A stretch of DNA of 64,000 nucleotides, from the NCBI RefSeq assembly GCF_001905725.1, contig NZ_LIWB01000016.1, positions 124,001 to 188,000 on the forward strand. The letters are read 5' to 3'. This DNA is from Streptomyces sp. CB02400 (GTDB lineage: Bacteria; Actinomycetota; Actinomycetes; Streptomycetales; Streptomycetaceae). Below are positions 40,001 to 42,592 of the stretch, piece after piece. The translations under genes were made by a program, and so were the position numbers. The number at the start of each line of letters is the position of its first letter. Position 1 is the stretch's first letter. The notes beneath the pieces were generated by a model, which searched no databases, was not told where the DNA came from, and saw only the letters and a list, made by a program, of their open reading frames with translations.

Positions 40001-40232
40001 CCGGGTCGTACACGTCCCAGCCGTCCCAGCGCGACGGGAACCCCCCGATCGCGTCCCCACCCGAGGACAACAGCTCCCAGAACTCCTCCGGCGTGCCCAC
40101 CCCGCCCGGCAGCCGGCACGCCATCGACACGATCGCGACCGGTTCGGTGAGCTGGGCCTCCAGATCGGTCGCCCGCCGCTTGAGTTCCCGGATCACGGGG
40201 AGGGCGAGTTCCAACCGATTCTGATCAGCCAT
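19434..40232 (-). CDS. Giant modular polyketide synthase with two in-line condensation domains
   Basis: 6,932 aa in one frame. The start at 40232 (MADQNRLELALPVIRELKRRATDLEAQL) has GGAAGGAA upstream and encodes a helical docking-like N-terminus; the longer frame to 40568 overlaps the upstream gene and is not PKS-like. Order: KS-AT-DH-KR-ACP / KS-AT-DH-KR-ACP / C-PCP-KS-AT-ACP / C-PCP-KS-AT-ACP-TE. No loading module, enoylreductase or adenylation domain is present. All four KS keep the active-site Cys (DTACSSSL or QTACSTGL). Inferred logic: two reduced, methyl-branched extensions, then twice an amide bond to a PCP-bound amino acid followed by one unreduced extension, then TE release. Amino acids must be supplied in trans, plausibly by the split adenylation enzyme at 45371-47668. 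The 97-bp gap to the upstream reductase gene suggests one minus-strand operon. Codon use is uniform. Confidence 0.95.
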   Translation of the reverse strand: MADQNRLELALPVIRELKRRATDLEAQLTEPVAIVSMACRLPGGVGTPEEFWELLSSGGDAIGGFPSRWDGWDVYDPDPEAVGKSYAREGGFLRDVEDFDAGFFGIPPREARGMDPQQRLILETSWEALERAGIRSEALENSDTGVYLGTMSGDYGSLGHGLGDQDGYVNTGRASSVLSGRVSYALGLRGPAVTVDTACSSSLVALHLAVSALRQGECDVALAGGVTVMSTPSVFVEFSRLRGMAADGRCKSFSADADGAGWSEGCGVLVLKRLSAARAAGDRVLAVIRGSAVNQDGRSQGLTAPNGPAQQRVIEEALSRARLSPSDVDAVEAHGTGTPLGDPVEAGALAAVFGPGRSAERPVWLGSAKSNIGHAQAAAGVIGVIKMVLALQHETLPLSLHAERPSEHVEWEGSGLRLLDEARAWPREESRPRRAGVSSFGLSGTNAHLVLEESPAGEAAVTVADEVVAGGVFPVVVSGRDAGVVRAQARRWARWWRDHPEVPLERVASTALWHRSWFDSRGAVLATTREEAIERLEALAEGTDALGVIAPAETPGGIALQDAGSGGVWVFPGQGSQWEGMGRALFEQSPVFAEAVRACEAALLPWTGWSVVEVLTGRRALSGVEEVQPALFAMSLGLAAWWESMGVTPQAVIGHSQGEVAAAVVAGILTVEQGARIVAARSRAVAACRGRGGMAVVERGLEWVTERLAGTGLSVAAVNTPASTVISGDSDALDSFLADVQAEGVFARRVQVDYASHSAHMDPLLPALAEELADLQPQAGRIPMYSTVYGRVVQGGEVGADYWCANLRRPVRFDLAGQAATADGHHTWTEISPHPVMAMVLDEITRQHGGTTVATAHRDQADTTDVLSSWTRAGLAYADQWPWERAVPRTPVEAALPTYAFDRERYWLPTPGTIPADPSAWGADGLDHPWLTLSTPRADDDGLILSGSIDATRPGQRWLTEHKVFDTVLLPGTAILDMVLTAAERVGANGIDTLTLTTPLVLPDSGALRVQVAVTGIDGNGRRQVTVHTHPGPETHPDTPWTTHATAHLTHHTPAHAPDPVDWTAIEQAERVPLDGFYDRFRERGIDYGPAFQGLVELSRSDDTAFAVIRLPEAEAESAQAGDFAVHPALLDAALHAVAVLDDDTAGVSLPFEWTGVELYATGATELRVRIQRDPASSRARLWMADAHGDPVAYVDALVLRPATEQRLRRRTGSHLHRLDFQPPRTMRETPAETWVLGGSGELAHVIGGRPVVDVDELRARLDAGDRPPARLVLDSTTPAPGGLADAVRVATATALHVMQDLLAESRLEGTELVWVTREAVPAEPGEGVDGLVHAPLWGLVRAARAEYPQRSLRLVDTGPAAEDAAALARAVSVTDEPEIAVRGGEIRVARLVAVEPEQEDVPEGTPASEGTALITGGTGELGRELARHLVRTRGVRRLVLTSRQGEGAPGAADLAAELAGAGADSVRIVACDVADREALAGLIGSIDDLDSVWHLAGVLDDGLLPDQNTQRLERVLAPKLDAALHLHELTREHELSEFVMFSSLAGVLGSAGQSTYAAGNAFLDAFAAWRVHAGLPARSLSWGLWEQGGTGLTAHLGRAELTRIRRMGVEPLSVDEGLRTLDAALATDAREHLVPVRLGPASAHRDQDEVPALLRGLVRTRLRRANTGETPSGLRGRLAVLSPDQRRESLTLLVRSAAASVLGLPGEGAVSAQQVLRDLGLDSLMAVELRRRVSRETEVPLPATLAFDHPTPAAMAEYLLERMDLSPAVLPAKAVARAADGDDDPVAIVSMACRLPGGVGTPEEFWELLSSGGDAIGGFPSRWDGWDVYDPDPEAVGKSYAREGGFLRDVEDFDAGFFGIPPREARGMDPQQRLVLEASWEALERAGIRPETMEGSNTGVYLGAMGSDYDRFRNQDLNALDAYGSMGSAGSVLSGRVSYALGLRGPAVTVDTACSSSLVALHLAVSALRQGECDVALAGGVTVMSTPSVFVEFSRLRGMAADGRCKSFSADADGAGWSEGCGVLVLKRLSAARAAGDRVLAVIRGSAVNQDGRSQGLTAPNGPAQQRVIEEALSRARLSPSDVDAVEAHGTGTPLGDPVEAGALAAVFGPGRSAERPVWLGSAKSNIGHAQAAAGVIGVIKMVLALAHEQLPATLHVEEPSRHIEWEESGLALLGQARAWPREGSRPRRAGVSSFGLSGTNAHLVLEESPAGEAVTEQTVAEGVFPVVVSGRDAGVVRAQARRWAKWWRNHPEVSLDRVASTALWHRSWFDSRGAVLATTREEAIDRLEALAEGTDTAGVITPVETLGAEVLAEGPGGVWVFPGQGSQWEGMGRALFEQSPVFAEAVRACEAALLPWTGWSVVEVLTGRRALSGVEEVQPALFAMSLGLAAWWESMGVTPQAVIGHSQGEVAAAVVAGILTVEQGARIVAARSRAVAACRGRGGMAVVERGLEWVTERLTGTGLSVAAVNTPTSTVISGDSDALDAFLTRLRAENVFARRVQVDYASHSAHMDPLLPALAEELAGLQPRAGRIPMYSTVYGRVVQGGEVGADYWCANLRRPVRFDLAGQAATADGHHTWTEISPHPVMAMVLDEITRQHGGTTVATAHRDQADTTDVLSAWVRAGLARGNGWPWERAVPRTPVEAALPTYAFDRERYWLPTPGTPADPSAWGADGLDHPWLTLSTPRADDDGLILTGSIDATRPGQRWLSEHKVFDTVLLPGTAILDMVLTAAERVGATAVDTLTLTTPLVLPDTGALRVQVAVTGTDGNGRRQVTVHTHPGPETHPDTPWTTHATAQLTHHTPAHAPDPVDWTAIEQAERVPLNGFYDRFRERGIDYGPAFQGLEDLWRQDNELHAVLRLPESLRTDGFGIHPALLDAAFHTILAAEEAGQRAERVLLPFEWSDARLYATGASVVRVRVRLDEKHEQAELCVTEENGNPVAAASLRLREATAGSLRATRQPDLYRLEWQECPAPAAAPTDTAITAGPLAAALELPTPDTGTGPAPSRIVVDATQPSGTPEEFTAAALVRARDLLADPRAAGTELVWVTRRAVSVDEDETVDLASAPLWGLLRAARAEGHPVRLVDVDGDADPDAVRAALTVAEPELVVRGEDIRAPRLVRLTPGDTAPAEGGAVSAADPGATGHASGTVLITGGTGALGRQVARHLVGAWGVRKLVLASRRGDAADGSAELIAGLTAAGADSVRVVACDVTSRDQVAALVESVPDLSGVWHLAGVLDDGLLTDQTPDRLERVWAPKARAAWWLHELTADRPLTSFVVFSSAAGVLGSAGQSVYAAANAFADAVVLERHRRGLPALSLSWGLWEQDGTGLTAHLGRAELARMRRQGVTALTGAQALDALDAALTSRRAHLVPLRIDLSGAEDDRSPLLRGRTRMRRLADTRTDGAGTGWSALPEQRRLPALTDLVRREAAEALGSSGEVHPDTRFTELGLDSLMAVELRRRLSAETGLSLPATAVFDHPTPAGLARYLDGRLGDRGDDTGRARVRRVRRRDVHPATEGQRRLWFLEQMRPGTAEYNVTMPVRVAEPLDRAAFASAVEFVVRRHEALRTGLESRDGELVQVVHEEFGTPLRFEEAAGPEELAARIRDEAETPFDLSGPVLLRCLVLTGADEQVVCFTLHHAIIDASSLVMVLHELFAAYDAFRAGLVPDSGSEPPVHLGDYAGWERDAIARGAFEAGLGFFRSELAGAPRLELPRGTPDSGAGKIGFALPDALRGELETLASDAGVTLYTVLAGAFAALLSRYSDQRDFSIGTVWSGRTLSGTAEIVGFLANTLPLRCDLSADPTVPELLAAMRSRVLGVMEHQNVPLSEVVRAVGAERNGEENPLFRAVFNYGLGAEPDDGAWQPFAGSFTGNVAGTAKFELTMSLAPAAEGLRGELEFRSHVLDHESAQRMVANFETLLHSFLRDGALPVSRLSLLHPREEGWFRQHGDSPTPDTAALPPARPELCEPAAGADQVWQTVLSAWSQVLELEPDEVDPDIGFFDLGGTSLTAVRVHELIRTGLDREFPLSTLFRHSTVRQLTTFLRGGATPAAGAAPAPAPEGADEEAVAIVGVALRLPGASDAEEFWANLRGGVESIRRFTDQEMLDAGVPAHAVEDPAFVQAKGYVGDADLFDAEFFGYSRAEAENMDPQHRLFLETAWQGLENAGIVHDAHPGRIGVFAGAGFGGYNTGTVRGDEISELHEFYRNLLGNKSDFVSTRVAHKLNLRGPALTVQTACSTGLVLAHLARQSLLRGESDVAIVGASALTFPLEYGYPHQEGFVFSPDGSCRAFDADRQGTVVGNGVVAVVMRRLSDAVEAGDRIYAVVRGSAINNDGSDKVGFTAPSVSGQATVITDALADAGLSSADIGYVEAHGTATAMGDLIEIQALQEVFSSDREEPCAVGSVKSNIGHVDVAAGLAGLVKAALCVYHGELVPTVNFDHVDPELGLDPAVLRISDDTRAWRGIRRAGVSSFGIGGTNAHVVIEQPPQPAVRPDPVPAAAPVVLSGRTPQALRDQARQWAHWLTEHPDTTLTDLAWTTTRHRRHFEHRAAVLAHDLDEMVRGLTALGDGQADDAVCTGVAGEHGKVAFVFAGHGSQWPGMARRLLTESPAFADTVARCDEALRPWTGWSVQELLENPDTSGLSLDDVEVTQPALFTVALGLAQVWRSVGLEPEAVVGHSQGEVPAAVVAGALTLEEGARIVAVRSQAFGRIESGSGGMALLGLPLTEVEELLADHDGALSVAAVNTPGSVAVAGAADAVDDLLAKLADRDVFSRRIKADRAGHCSLVDPMLPEVEAALDGLRPRPTTVPMYSTVTGAPIGGDTLDARYWCRNLREPVRMDLALDALRADGFGVFTEVSPHPLLAVPLTAFTADGGGVVLGSLRRDHGGLAQIVRGLGELHVHGHPVDWTRVIDGPRRLVDVPGYAFQRQSYWIDGGARPRQERQAPPPADLATRLAALPEPARARTVLEAVQDAVRGVLGLGEPLPVDERFQGRGMDSMMALQLRNRLSEVTGAPLPSTLAFEHPTPRAIVDHLLTDVFRELPPPGPSTEDAERREVHPATEGQRRLWFLERMRPGSAQYNAVLRFEVDSPLCPETFRSALRVVMERHEALRTGLESRDGELVQVVHPDFTVPLRHERATGADELDRMLHAEERVPFELDAETLFRCLLVDSGRTWTMCFTMHHAITDGWSMSLLLKELHEAYQALAGQSTPRLAEVRYHLGDYARWEKQSLEEGAFERSLAYFASELDGAQRLELPERAAAEDEQGDAVRFTVPAELRAALDELAARHSVTKYTVYVSAFAVLLARYTDQYDFSLGTIWSARELPQVAKTFGFLANTLPLRCDLTRAVSFEDVIAATHARVRGVFENQSVPLSEVVRIAGGDRTGEENPLFRAVFNYSGTAFPTVGTGEAAWRLPTTGSVSGNVRGASKFELGLTLSVDGDVLRGELEFQAHVLDQDSARRMTADFETLLASLAAEPARPVREAGPLRGVERRLLAGHGGHVAARPAGETAYEPIPAQAARARKLAAPPAPRPELCEPAAGADQVWQTVLSAWSQVLELEPDEVDPDIGFFDLGGTSLTAVRVHELVCAGLDREFPLSTLFRHSTVRQLTTFLRGGATPAAGAAPAPAPAPEGADEEAVAIVGVALRLPGASDAEEFWANLRGGVESIRRFTDRELLDAGVPAHVLEEPGFVPAKGYIEDADRFDAEFFRCSPSEAQNMDPQHRLFLETAWQGLENAGIVPGTHPGRIGVFGGVGFGGYDQGDPEGTTEAFRAAIGNMNDFLTTRLAHKLNLRGPALTVQTACSTGLVLAHLARQSLLRGESDVAIVGASALTFPLEQGYQHEEGFVASPDGHCRPFDADAAGTVLANGVVAVVMRRLSDAVEAGDRIYAVVRGSAINNDGSDKVGFTAPSVNGQATVITDALADAGLSSADIGYVEAHGTATAMGDPIEIQALQEVFTPDRDEPCAVGSVKSNIGHVDVAAGLAGLVKAALCVYHGELVPTVNFQRVNPELGLDPAALRISDDTRTWRGTRRAGVSSFGIGGTNAHLVIEQPPQPAVRPAPVPAAAPVVLSGRTPQALRDQARQWAHWLTEHPDTTLTDLAWTTTRHRRHFAERASVAGPDLPTVVEGLTALAQDRPDASVTLATARPGKVVFVFPGQGSQWPGMARRLLTESPAFADTVARCDEALRPWTGWSVLGLLQDEDRIAWDRLDIAQPVLFTMYLALAAAMRDLGLEAQAVVGHSQGEIPAAVVAGSLTLEEGARIVAERSRTLAALSSDGEMATVQLPVSEVEAALAPHGNAVSVAVVNTPGSAVVSGDRAVVEKLLHAWDDQDVMCGKLNAACASHSSHMDALLPGLRDRLAPLNPRPSRIPLYSTVLGRRAAGEELDADYWCRNLREPVRLDLAQQELLADGYTVFVEVSPHPVLAMPLADGGAEQDAVVLAAMERDQGGLDRLQRTLGALHAHGVEIDWPAAVPHGRMVDLPGYAFQRQRHWKAPARRRTTDQRFWDAVGADEADSLAELLGASGQHRDSVADLLPLLRRWHESRDGHAGSAGRPHGDETTGTPQDSGLAERLAGMDRDTQLATVLELVRAEAAATLGTTGVPAGQPLQQLGMDSLMAVGLRARIARRSGLRLGTDVLFRQGGCAGIAQHVVDELTGRQPAAEAAPDPLIRVLKPARHPKARILCMSGMGGTTTGHVPLIPYLPEDVELLGVRVPGREGRSGEAPVSDVNVLVDRVVADLSDRLDVPVVLYGHSQGAYTAWEIAHRLGSRVGGPDLSLVVACAPSPFSETPEALKRFQKVSTLWDTAAPATLVELFRGVLPDDILDNEEVFGTYVENLRADVGMWNRHQLALRGDRRGPLDIPVTAVSGTADPVLPEGTTAGWSTLTSGEFVIRSIEGSHSAPLENPKAMALELTAAAMSHAVTSHA
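25100..29702 (-). other. PKS module 3: C-PCP-KS-AT-ACP
   Basis: C 28430-29702 (opens HPATEGQRRLWFLEQM; active site HHAIIDA at about 29293-29318, with Ala for the usual Gly); PCP 28090-28345 (FFDLGGTSLTAV, the carrier motif of NRPS type); KS 26770-28045 (VQTACSTGL); AT 25510-26470 (GHSQGE; RAGH in the specificity position, of the xAGH type seen with ethylmalonyl-like extenders); ACP 25100-25350 (GMDSMMALQL). No adenylation or reducing domain lies between C and ACP. Confidence 0.87.
29760..34880 (-). other. PKS module 2: KS-AT-DH-KR-ACP
   Basis: KS 33602-34880, AT 32360-33272 (YASH, methylmalonyl-type), DH 31360-32200 (same HKVFD variant, LLDAAFH), KR 30170-30788 (GGTGALG, LDD B-type), ACP 29760-29970 (LGLDSLMAVEL). 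KS and AT are nearly identical to module 1 over long stretches, while the C-terminal half of DH and the KR differ, a mosaic that suggests duplication followed by gene conversion. Confidence 0.88.
33799..34440. repeat. Near-identical KS segment, partner at 39067-39708
   Basis: About 640 bases of the KS of module 2 match the KS of module 1 with an offset of 5,268 and almost no difference (one seen at about 34309 versus 39577, G versus C). A second, longer pair at an offset of about 4.7 kb joins the PCP-KS parts of modules 3 and 4. They are intragenic duplications and likely substrates for recombination. Confidence 0.8.
34945..40232 (-). other. PKS module 1: KS-AT-DH-KR-ACP
   Basis: Approximate parts: KS 38871-40145 (VDTACSSSL at about 39640); AT 37600-38530 (GHSQGE; YASH, the motif usual for methylmalonyl-CoA); DH 36630-37460 (HKVFDTVLLPG, where the usual Gly of HxxxGxxxxP is Asp; second motif LLDAALH intact; YGPAFQG present); KR 35380-36005 (GGTGELG, LAGVLDD = B-type stereochemistry, Ser/Tyr/Asn present); ACP 34945-35160 (LGLDSLMAVEL). 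As the first module it has a Cys-type extending KS and no KSQ, so the starter is delivered from outside. Confidence 0.88.
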
Positions 40233-40329
40233 CGGGATTCCTTCCAGGAAGGGCGCGGGGGGGGAAGACTTCTGGGGTTCGGGGCCTCGGTGGCGCTCGC
40301 GGGACCGTGCCGCGTTCCCGGGCGTGCTC

Positions 40330-41574
40330 TCAGGCTCTGGTTCCGCTGCTCGCACCGACCAGTACGGCCGAGTTGCCCGGCGCCTGCACACCCTCCAGCA
40401 GGTCCTGATGGGCCCGGCCGATCTCCTCGAACGCGTAGGTGTGTCCCAGGTGCGGGTCCAGCAGACCCATGTCCACGAGGCGGGCCACGGCGTGGCATTC
40501 GCGCGGATTGGCGAAGTGGGACCCCTGGAGCCGCTTCTGCCGCATCCACAGGTACCTGAGGTCGACATCGACGTTGAAGCCGGATGTCGCCCCGCAGATC
40601 ACGATCATTCCGCCCGTGCCGCACACGTAGACCGACGTGGGGATGGTGTCGCTGCCCGGATGCTCGAAAACGATCTTCGGTGAGACCTTTTCGCCGAGGA
40701 TGTCCCAGATCTCGCGCCCGAAGGCGCGGAGTTCGGCGGTCCACCGCTTGTGCTCTTCGGTGCCGATCTCGGGCACGCGGCCCCAGTGGCTGTACTTGGT
40801 CCGGTCGATGACGCCGGTGGCGCCCGCGTCGAGGCAGTACTTGGCCTTCTCCGGCGAGGACACGACGGCGATGGGCCTGCCGCCCATCTGCCGGGTCAGG
40901 GATATGGCCATGGACCCCAGGCCGCCGGAGCCACCCCAGATGAGGACCCCGTCCCCGGGCTGCACCGTGTTGGGTGCCCAGCCGTTGAGCTGTCGGTACG
41001 CCGTCGCGCCGGTCAGCAGGAAGGCCGCGGATTCCGCCCAGCTCAGCCGGGCGGGCCTGGGCAGACACTGGAAGTCGGCCACCAGGGCGAACTGGGCGAA
41101 CGACCCCCAGTTCGATTCGTAGCCCCACGCTTTGAGCGATGTCGCCAGCATGGGATCGACGCCGAGCCGCACATCGGGATCGTCCTCGTCCCACAGGCCG
41201 GCCGAGACGATGACCTCGTCGCCCACCTTGACCTGCCGTACGCCCTCTCCCACCTTCCAGACGATTCCGGAGGCATCCGAACCGCCGACGTGGAAGGGCT
41301 CCGGGCTGCCCTGTCTCCGGCGCGCGGCCACGACGTCGACGGGATGTCCCTTGGCGGCCCAGACGTTGTTGTAGTTGATGCCGGCGGCCATGACCGCGAC
41401 GAGAACGAACCCGGGGGGAACCTCGGGCGTGTCGACGACTTCCGTCCGGAAGGCCGTCGCCGGATCCCCGTACCGTTCCGGGCGGATGACCGACGCGTAC
41501 ATGGAACGCGGGACGGTCCCGAGCGGGGGCAGGTCGCCCACCTCGTACAGAGTGCTGGTCGTCGAGGAGTCCAA
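40330..41574 (-). CDS. ccr: Crotonyl-CoA carboxylase/reductase
   Basis: 414 aa MDR-superfamily enzyme. It begins with a TTG at 41574 (LDSSTTSTLYEVGDLPPLGTVPRSMYAS), supported by GGAG six bases upstream and by the family N-terminus. Family features include VVDTPEVPPGFVLVAVMAAGINYNNVWAA, the WGYESNWGSFAQFALV region that lines the CO2/enoyl site, the NADPH motif VLIWGGSGGLGSMAI and the C-terminal RQKRLQGSHFANPRECHA. CCRs reductively carboxylate crotonyl-CoA or longer enoyl-CoAs with NADPH and CO2 to ethylmalonyl-CoA or related extender units. It sits directly upstream of the PKS gene on the same strand, so it probably feeds an AT that accepts a non-methyl extender; AT3 (RAGH) is the best candidate. 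Confidence 0.93.
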   Translation of the reverse strand: MDSSTTSTLYEVGDLPPLGTVPRSMYASVIRPERYGDPATAFRTEVVDTPEVPPGFVLVAVMAAGINYNNVWAAKGHPVDVVAARRRQGSPEPFHVGGSDASGIVWKVGEGVRQVKVGDEVIVSAGLWDEDDPDVRLGVDPMLATSLKAWGYESNWGSFAQFALVADFQCLPRPARLSWAESAAFLLTGATAYRQLNGWAPNTVQPGDGVLIWGGSGGLGSMAISLTRQMGGRPIAVVSSPEKAKYCLDAGATGVIDRTKYSHWGRVPEIGTEEHKRWTAELRAFGREIWDILGEKVSPKIVFEHPGSDTIPTSVYVCGTGGMIVICGATSGFNVDVDLRYLWMRQKRLQGSHFANPRECHAVARLVDMGLLDPHLGHTYAFEEIGRAHQDLLEGVQAPGNSAVLVGASSGTRA

Positions 41575-41632
41575 TGTCGTCTCCGGTGTCGAGTGGTCGG
41601 TTGGTCCCTTGGCTCCGTCGCGCGCGACGACG

Positions 41633-42181
41633 TCAGGCGTGCACGGGATCGGGGGCGCTCGTCACCGGGGCGGCCTCGGCCGCGGCCGCGCTCTCCAGCA
41701 TGTAGCCCCTCCCCCACACGGTCCGGATGGACAGTTCGACGGGCAGGAGCCGGCGGCGGAGCCGCATGATGTGCAGGTCGAGCGAGTTCCTGTTCAGTGT
41801 CGGCGTCCGCAGGGCGAAGCGCTGCACGAACTCGGTGCGGTGCACGACGTCTCCGAAGCGGTCGACGAGCAGCCGCATCAACTCGGTCTGCGTGGCCGAG
41901 ACGGTGATGGAGTGGGGCCCGAAGCTCAGGGTTCCGGCCGAGTCGATCGTCGGTACCCGACTGCTGTCGAAGCGGTTCTGCAGGACGGCGACCCGGGCCT
42001 CCAGGTCGTCCCGGGAGACCGGGGGACGTACCCAGTCCTCGACCGGGTCGTCGCTGATCGGCGGCTGCGCGCCCGCCTCCACGACGAGCAGGCGCGGCAT
42101 GCCCTCTTTCCGGCAGCGCGTTCTCAGCTCCGCCTGCACGGGCCATCGGACGAAGACGACGTCGGAATGTCGACCGTTCAC
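41633..42181 (-). CDS. Winged-helix (OmpR/PhoB-type) pathway regulator without receiver aspartate
   Basis: 182 aa, GTG at 42181 with GGGAGGA upstream; the longer frame from 42472 runs through repeat DNA. Residues about 90-175 form an OmpR-type winged helix: LSFGPHSITVSATQTELMRLLVDRFGDVVHRTEFVQRFALR, LNRNSLDLHIMRLRRRLL and RTVWGRGYML. The N-terminal 80 residues are too short for a receiver domain and show no phosphoacceptor Asp pattern. This layout is found in cluster-situated regulators not coupled to a kinase. It may bind the 19-bp direct repeats just upstream (42255-42309). It lies between ccr and mbtH in the minus-strand run. Confidence 0.8.
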   Translation of the reverse strand: MNGRHSDVVFVRWPVQAELRTRCRKEGMPRLLVVEAGAQPPISDDPVEDWVRPPVSRDDLEARVAVLQNRFDSSRVPTIDSAGTLSFGPHSITVSATQTELMRLLVDRFGDVVHRTEFVQRFALRTPTLNRNSLDLHIMRLRRRLLPVELSIRTVWGRGYMLESAAAAEAAPVTSAPDPVHA

Positions 42182-42254
42182 GGCACGTCCTCCCTGTACA
42201 TCCCACGTACTTCCGGGTCCGTCCCACGAAAGCCCACGGAGCTGAGGGCGCGGA

Positions 42255-42309
42255 CGAGCCCCGGTCGAGTCCGAGGACAGAAGGCCGGCTCGAGCCCCGG
42301 TCGAGTCCG
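42255..42309. repeat. 19-bp direct repeat, 36-bp period
   Basis: CGAGCCCCGGTCGAGTCCG occurs at 42255-42273 and, identically, at 42291-42309. It falls in the gap between mbtH and the winged-helix regulator gene, where the regulator's promoter should be, so it may be a binding site. Confidence 0.6.
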
Positions 42310-42330
42310 GGGGCAGCGGGGCGGCCCGGT

Positions 42331-42546
42331 TCAGGGCGCCGGTGTCGCCTCGCGCAGGCTCCGGGGCCGCGTGTCGGTCCAGTTCTCCTCGACGTACGCG
42401 ATGCTCTCCGCCCGTCCCGCCGGTCCCGCGACGATCCGCCAACCGCCGGGCACGTCGGCGAACGTGGGCCACAGCGCGTGCTGCTCCTCGTCGTTGACCA
42501 CGACGAGGAACTCGCCGTTCTCGTCGTCGAACGGGTTCACTGCCAT
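42331..42546 (-). CDS. MbtH-family protein
   Basis: 71 aa with the family signature: NPFDDENGEFLVVVNDEEQHALWP, then PGGWRIV and the C-terminal YVEENWTDTRPRSL (conserved Trp residues and NxEExWTDxRP). MbtH proteins bind many adenylation domains and are needed for their solubility or activity. The ribosome-binding site (AAGGGAG) is good. Its presence supports a functional adenylation domain in this cluster, most likely the split one at 45371-47668, because no other intact adenylation domain exists in the window. Confidence 0.95.
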   Translation of the reverse strand: MAVNPFDDENGEFLVVVNDEEQHALWPTFADVPGGWRIVAGPAGRAESIAYVEENWTDTRPRSLREATPAP

Positions 42547-42592
42547 GTCTTCTCCCTTGCTCTCATGTCCGGTGCGTCACGGGGGCCGGTGG

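Noticed and set aside
33477..40559. Very long plus-strand open frame (2,360 codons) opposite the PKS gene
   Set aside because: Its translation is dominated by His, Arg, Pro and Gly with no domain; it is the antisense shadow of a high-GC coding sequence, repeated where the modules repeat.
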